A stretch of 7,725 nucleotides of DNA from NCBI GenBank assembly GCA_041624375.1, contig JBFJVD010000144.1, positions 1 through 7,725 of the forward strand, written 5' to 3'. The notes beneath the pieces were generated by a model. That model did no database searches and had not been told where the DNA came from. It saw only the letters and a list, made by a program, of their open reading frames with translations. The DNA comes from JBFJVD01 sp041624375 (GTDB lineage: Bacteria > Chloroflexota > Anaerolineae > Anaerolineales > E44-bin32). Of this stretch, positions 5,839 through 7,725 are shown in pieces. The translations under genes were made by a program, and so were the position numbers. Within the stretch, counting starts at the first letter, position 1, and every line of letters starts with the position of its first letter.

Positions 5839-6573
5839 CTAATCGTCGCCGCGCAGCTCAGCCAGGATGCGCCGGTCGTCATCGCTGAGCGAAGCGCGTT
5901 CGATAAGATCGGGCCGTCGTTCCAGCGTCCGCTGCAGCGACTGGCGGCGGCGCCACGCGGCCACGCGAGCGTGATCACCGGAGCGCAGCACCTCGGGTAC
6001 CTCCCAGCCGCGAAACTCGGACGGACGGGTGTAGTGGGGCCCTTCGAGCAGCCCGCTGGCGTAAGAATCCTGCCCGGCGGCGAGCTCATCCCCCAGCACC
6101 CCCGGGAGCAGCCGCGCCACGGCGTCGATCACCACCAGCGCCGGTAGCTCGCCGCCCGTCAGGACATAATCTCCGATGGAAATCTCCTCGTCGACCAGGT
6201 GCTCCCGCACCCGCTCGTCCACGCCCTCATAGCGGCCGCAGAGGAGCGCAACCGACTCGCGCCGGGCCAGATCTGCCGCCAGCTGTTGATCGAACGGACG
6301 ACCTTGCGGGCTGAGCAGGATCACCGGGACCTCAGCTCGTTCCGTGCCGAGCACCGCCTCCACTGCCGCGAAGAGCGGTTCGGGCTTCATCACCATACCG
6401 CCGCCGCCCCCATAGGGCACGTCATCCGTCATCCGGTGCCGGTCGGTCGCATAGGCCCGGATGTCATGCAGCGCTACCTCGAGCAGGCCGGCCTCGCGGG
6501 CCCGGCCCAGAATGCTGGCTTCAAGGTAGGGACGGATGGCTTCCGGGATGAGCGTAAAGACGTCGAAGCGCAT
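5839..6573 (-). CDS. trmD: tRNA (guanine-N1)-methyltransferase
   Basis: TrmD transfers a methyl group from S-adenosylmethionine to N1 of G37 in tRNAs whose anticodon is followed by G, which prevents +1 frameshifting. It is a cytosolic SPOUT-fold homodimer. The 244-residue protein has the full set of family motifs: MRFDVFTL at the N terminus, DDVPYGGGGGM (50-60), LLSPQGRPF (86-94), the knot sequence LLCGRYEGVDERV (110-122), EEISIGDYVLTGGE (129-142), LLEGPHYTRP (165-174) and VPEVLRSGDH (182-191), then the C-terminal WR..SL..T..RRPDL helix region. Glu167 stands where gammaproteobacterial enzymes have Asp in LLDCPHYTRP; to my knowledge both occur in the family. The ATG at 6573 is chosen because it gives the canonical N terminus; a GTG directly before it is possible. 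The start overlaps the stop of the GGDEF gene as TGATG, implying translational coupling. Neither rimM, rpsP nor rplS is adjacent. Confidence 0.97.
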   Translation of the reverse strand: MRFDVFTLIPEAIRPYLEASILGRAREAGLLEVALHDIRAYATDRHRMTDDVPYGGGGGMVMKPEPLFAAVEAVLGTERAEVPVILLSPQGRPFDQQLAADLARRESVALLCGRYEGVDERVREHLVDEEISIGDYVLTGGELPALVVIDAVARLLPGVLGDELAAGQDSYASGLLEGPHYTRPSEFRGWEVPEVLRSGDHARVAAWRRRQSLQRTLERRPDLIERASLSDDDRRILAELRGDD

Positions 6574-7725
6574 CACGCCGCCCCGGCGATCTGAACTTGA
6601 TTGCGCCCGCCTTCTTTGGCGCGGTACAGCATCCGGTCGGCGATGTCCACCAGCTCGTTGGCGTCCTTCGCATCCTCGCCGAATGTGGCGATCCCTTGGC
6701 TCACCGTCGGCGCCGGCATCTTGCGGCCGAGTTCGTCGATCGGTGTGAGCGAGGCCAGCGTGGTTTGAATCCGGTCGGCTACCAGTCCAGCCTGCTCTTT
6801 CGTCGCCCCCACCAGGATAATGCCGAACTCTTCCCCACCCCAGCGCCCGATCGCGTCGCGACTCTTGACATGCGAGCGAATCGCCTGGACGGTCGTGCGC
6901 AGGGCCGCATCGCCGGCCACGTGACCGAAGCGGTCGTTGTACGCCTTGAAGTTGTCGACATCCAGCATGATGAGCGAGAGCGAATCTCCGGAACTTGCCG
7001 CTTTCTCGGCGTGGTTGTGGACCTCCGCCACGAAAGCACCGTGATTCAAGACCTGCGTCAGACTGTCCAATCGCGCCTGGCGTCGGACCTCGGCGTGATG
7101 GCGCGCGTTGTCCAGCGCGACCGCCACCTGGTCGGCGACGATACGCAGCAGCTGTTCATCCTCAGGATCGAAGGTCCGGCTGCGTTTGGATTGCACCAGG
7201 AGAACGCCCATCACCTGCTCGTGGGCGATGATCGGAATGCCGATCTCCGATTCCACCGCGCGCAGATCCGGATGCACCCGGCGGAATTCATCCGCTTCGC
7301 CATCATCAGCCCGCCGGGCGGCCTCGCTGGCGGCGACCCGGCCGACCAGCGAGTCGTCGCCGATCGGCAGCGCTAGCGATTGGGCTCCAATGTCCTGACC
7401 CAGCGTACCGGCGCCGGCGGCATACCCCAGCCGATCGCCTTTGGCCGATCGAAGGAAGATGTGCACGTAGTCAAATCCGAATTCCTCACCGAGGAGATTG
7501 CAGACTTCCAGCAACATCTGATCGGTGTCGAGGATCCCACTGACCCGGCGGCTAATTTCGGCCACTGTTCGCAGCAGACCCTGCTGCTCGGCTTCGACTT
7601 CGAAAGCGCGAGCGTTCTGAATCGCCGCTGCAGCGACACTTGCCAGCGCCTCGCCGACGCCGGCGTCGTCCGGATAACGAAGATGGGAAGATGGGTAGCC
7701 GAGCGTGAGCGCCCCAATCGTACGG
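6573..7725 (-). CDS. GAF-GAF-GGDEF diguanylate cyclase, 5' end outside the window
   Basis: The protein would make cyclic di-GMP from two GTP under control of GAF sensor domains. Only the last 383 residues are seen. The frame has no stop up to the window edge, and its first residues (IGALTLGYP, then AIQNARAFEVEAEQ) are the end of a first GAF domain, so the GTG at 7565 is not the true start. A second, complete GAF domain follows (visible residues about 66-213, ending VALDNARHHAEVRRQ), then the GGDEF domain (about 218-380). That domain has the metal-binding LDVD (254-257), FKAYNDRFGHVAGD and the active-site signature RWGGEEF (GGEEF at 296-300), so catalysis is expected. At the product-inhibition I-site the aligned residues are KSRD (287-290), with Lys in place of the first Arg of RxxD, so feedback inhibition may be weak. 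No transmembrane segment is seen in this part. The stop codon overlaps the trmD start. Confidence 0.93.
   Translation of the reverse strand, partial: RTIGALTLGYPSSHLRYPDDAGVGEALASVAAAAIQNARAFEVEAEQQGLLRTVAEISRRVSGILDTDQMLLEVCNLLGEEFGFDYVHIFLRSAKGDRLGYAAGAGTLGQDIGAQSLALPIGDDSLVGRVAASEAARRADDGEADEFRRVHPDLRAVESEIGIPIIAHEQVMGVLLVQSKRSRTFDPEDEQLLRIVADQVAVALDNARHHAEVRRQARLDSLTQVLNHGAFVAEVHNHAEKAASSGDSLSLIMLDVDNFKAYNDRFGHVAGDAALRTTVQAIRSHVKSRDAIGRWGGEEFGIILVGATKEQAGLVADRIQTTLASLTPIDELGRKMPAPTVSQGIATFGEDAKDANELVDIADRMLYRAKEGGRNQVQIAGAA

Noticed and set aside
6597..7376. Plus-strand open frame of 259 codons opposite the GGDEF gene
   Set aside because: The minus strand encodes intact GAF and GGDEF motifs; the plus-strand translation shows no family features and has no upstream ribosome site that I can see.

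Overview
The window looks like a high-GC chromosome segment from a member of the Chloroflexota (Anaerolineae-like). The main clue is the first substrate-binding lipoprotein, whose Cys is followed by a Val/Thr/Glu-rich linker (ETIVETVVVTQVVEVP) of a kind I associate with that phylum. This is inference from style of sequence, not a database match. All six supported genes lie on the minus strand, so the window reads from right to left. Long plus-strand open frames are GC-driven shadows.

Right side (7725 to 5839): the 3' part of a multi-domain signalling gene (end of one GAF domain, a complete second GAF, and a GGDEF diguanylate cyclase domain) runs in from beyond the window edge. Its stop codon overlaps the start of trmD, the tRNA m1G37 methyltransferase, as TGATG. 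trmD is therefore coupled to a c-di-GMP gene here rather than sitting in the common rpsP-rimM-trmD-rplS order, and no rplS follows it. A 274-bp gap with several inverted repeats comes next.

Middle (5564 to 2704): a 633-residue family-5 solute-binding lipoprotein, then an ECF sigma factor with its own good sigma-70-type promoter, then an 87-residue protein whose start overlaps the sigma gene by 14 bp. That small protein sits where an anti-sigma factor is usually found, but it has no transmembrane segment and no zinc-finger motif.

Left side (2703 to 1): a strong promoter (TTGACG-16-TATAAT) with a dyad at the predicted start site drives a roughly 270-nt leader and a second family-5 solute-binding lipoprotein of 681 residues. 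That gene is followed by two hairpins, the second with a short T-run, which look like its terminator. The last 180 bp hold no assignable gene, only a TATAAT box and possible hairpins pointing off the left edge.

The two binding proteins presumably deliver peptides or other small solutes to ABC permeases, but no permease or ATPase gene is in view. The sigma gene between them might regulate nearby or distant envelope and uptake genes; nothing here proves that. I see no CRISPR array, tRNA, rRNA, transposase or other mobile element. The segment is mostly ordinary core and uptake gene content with a few unusual arrangements.
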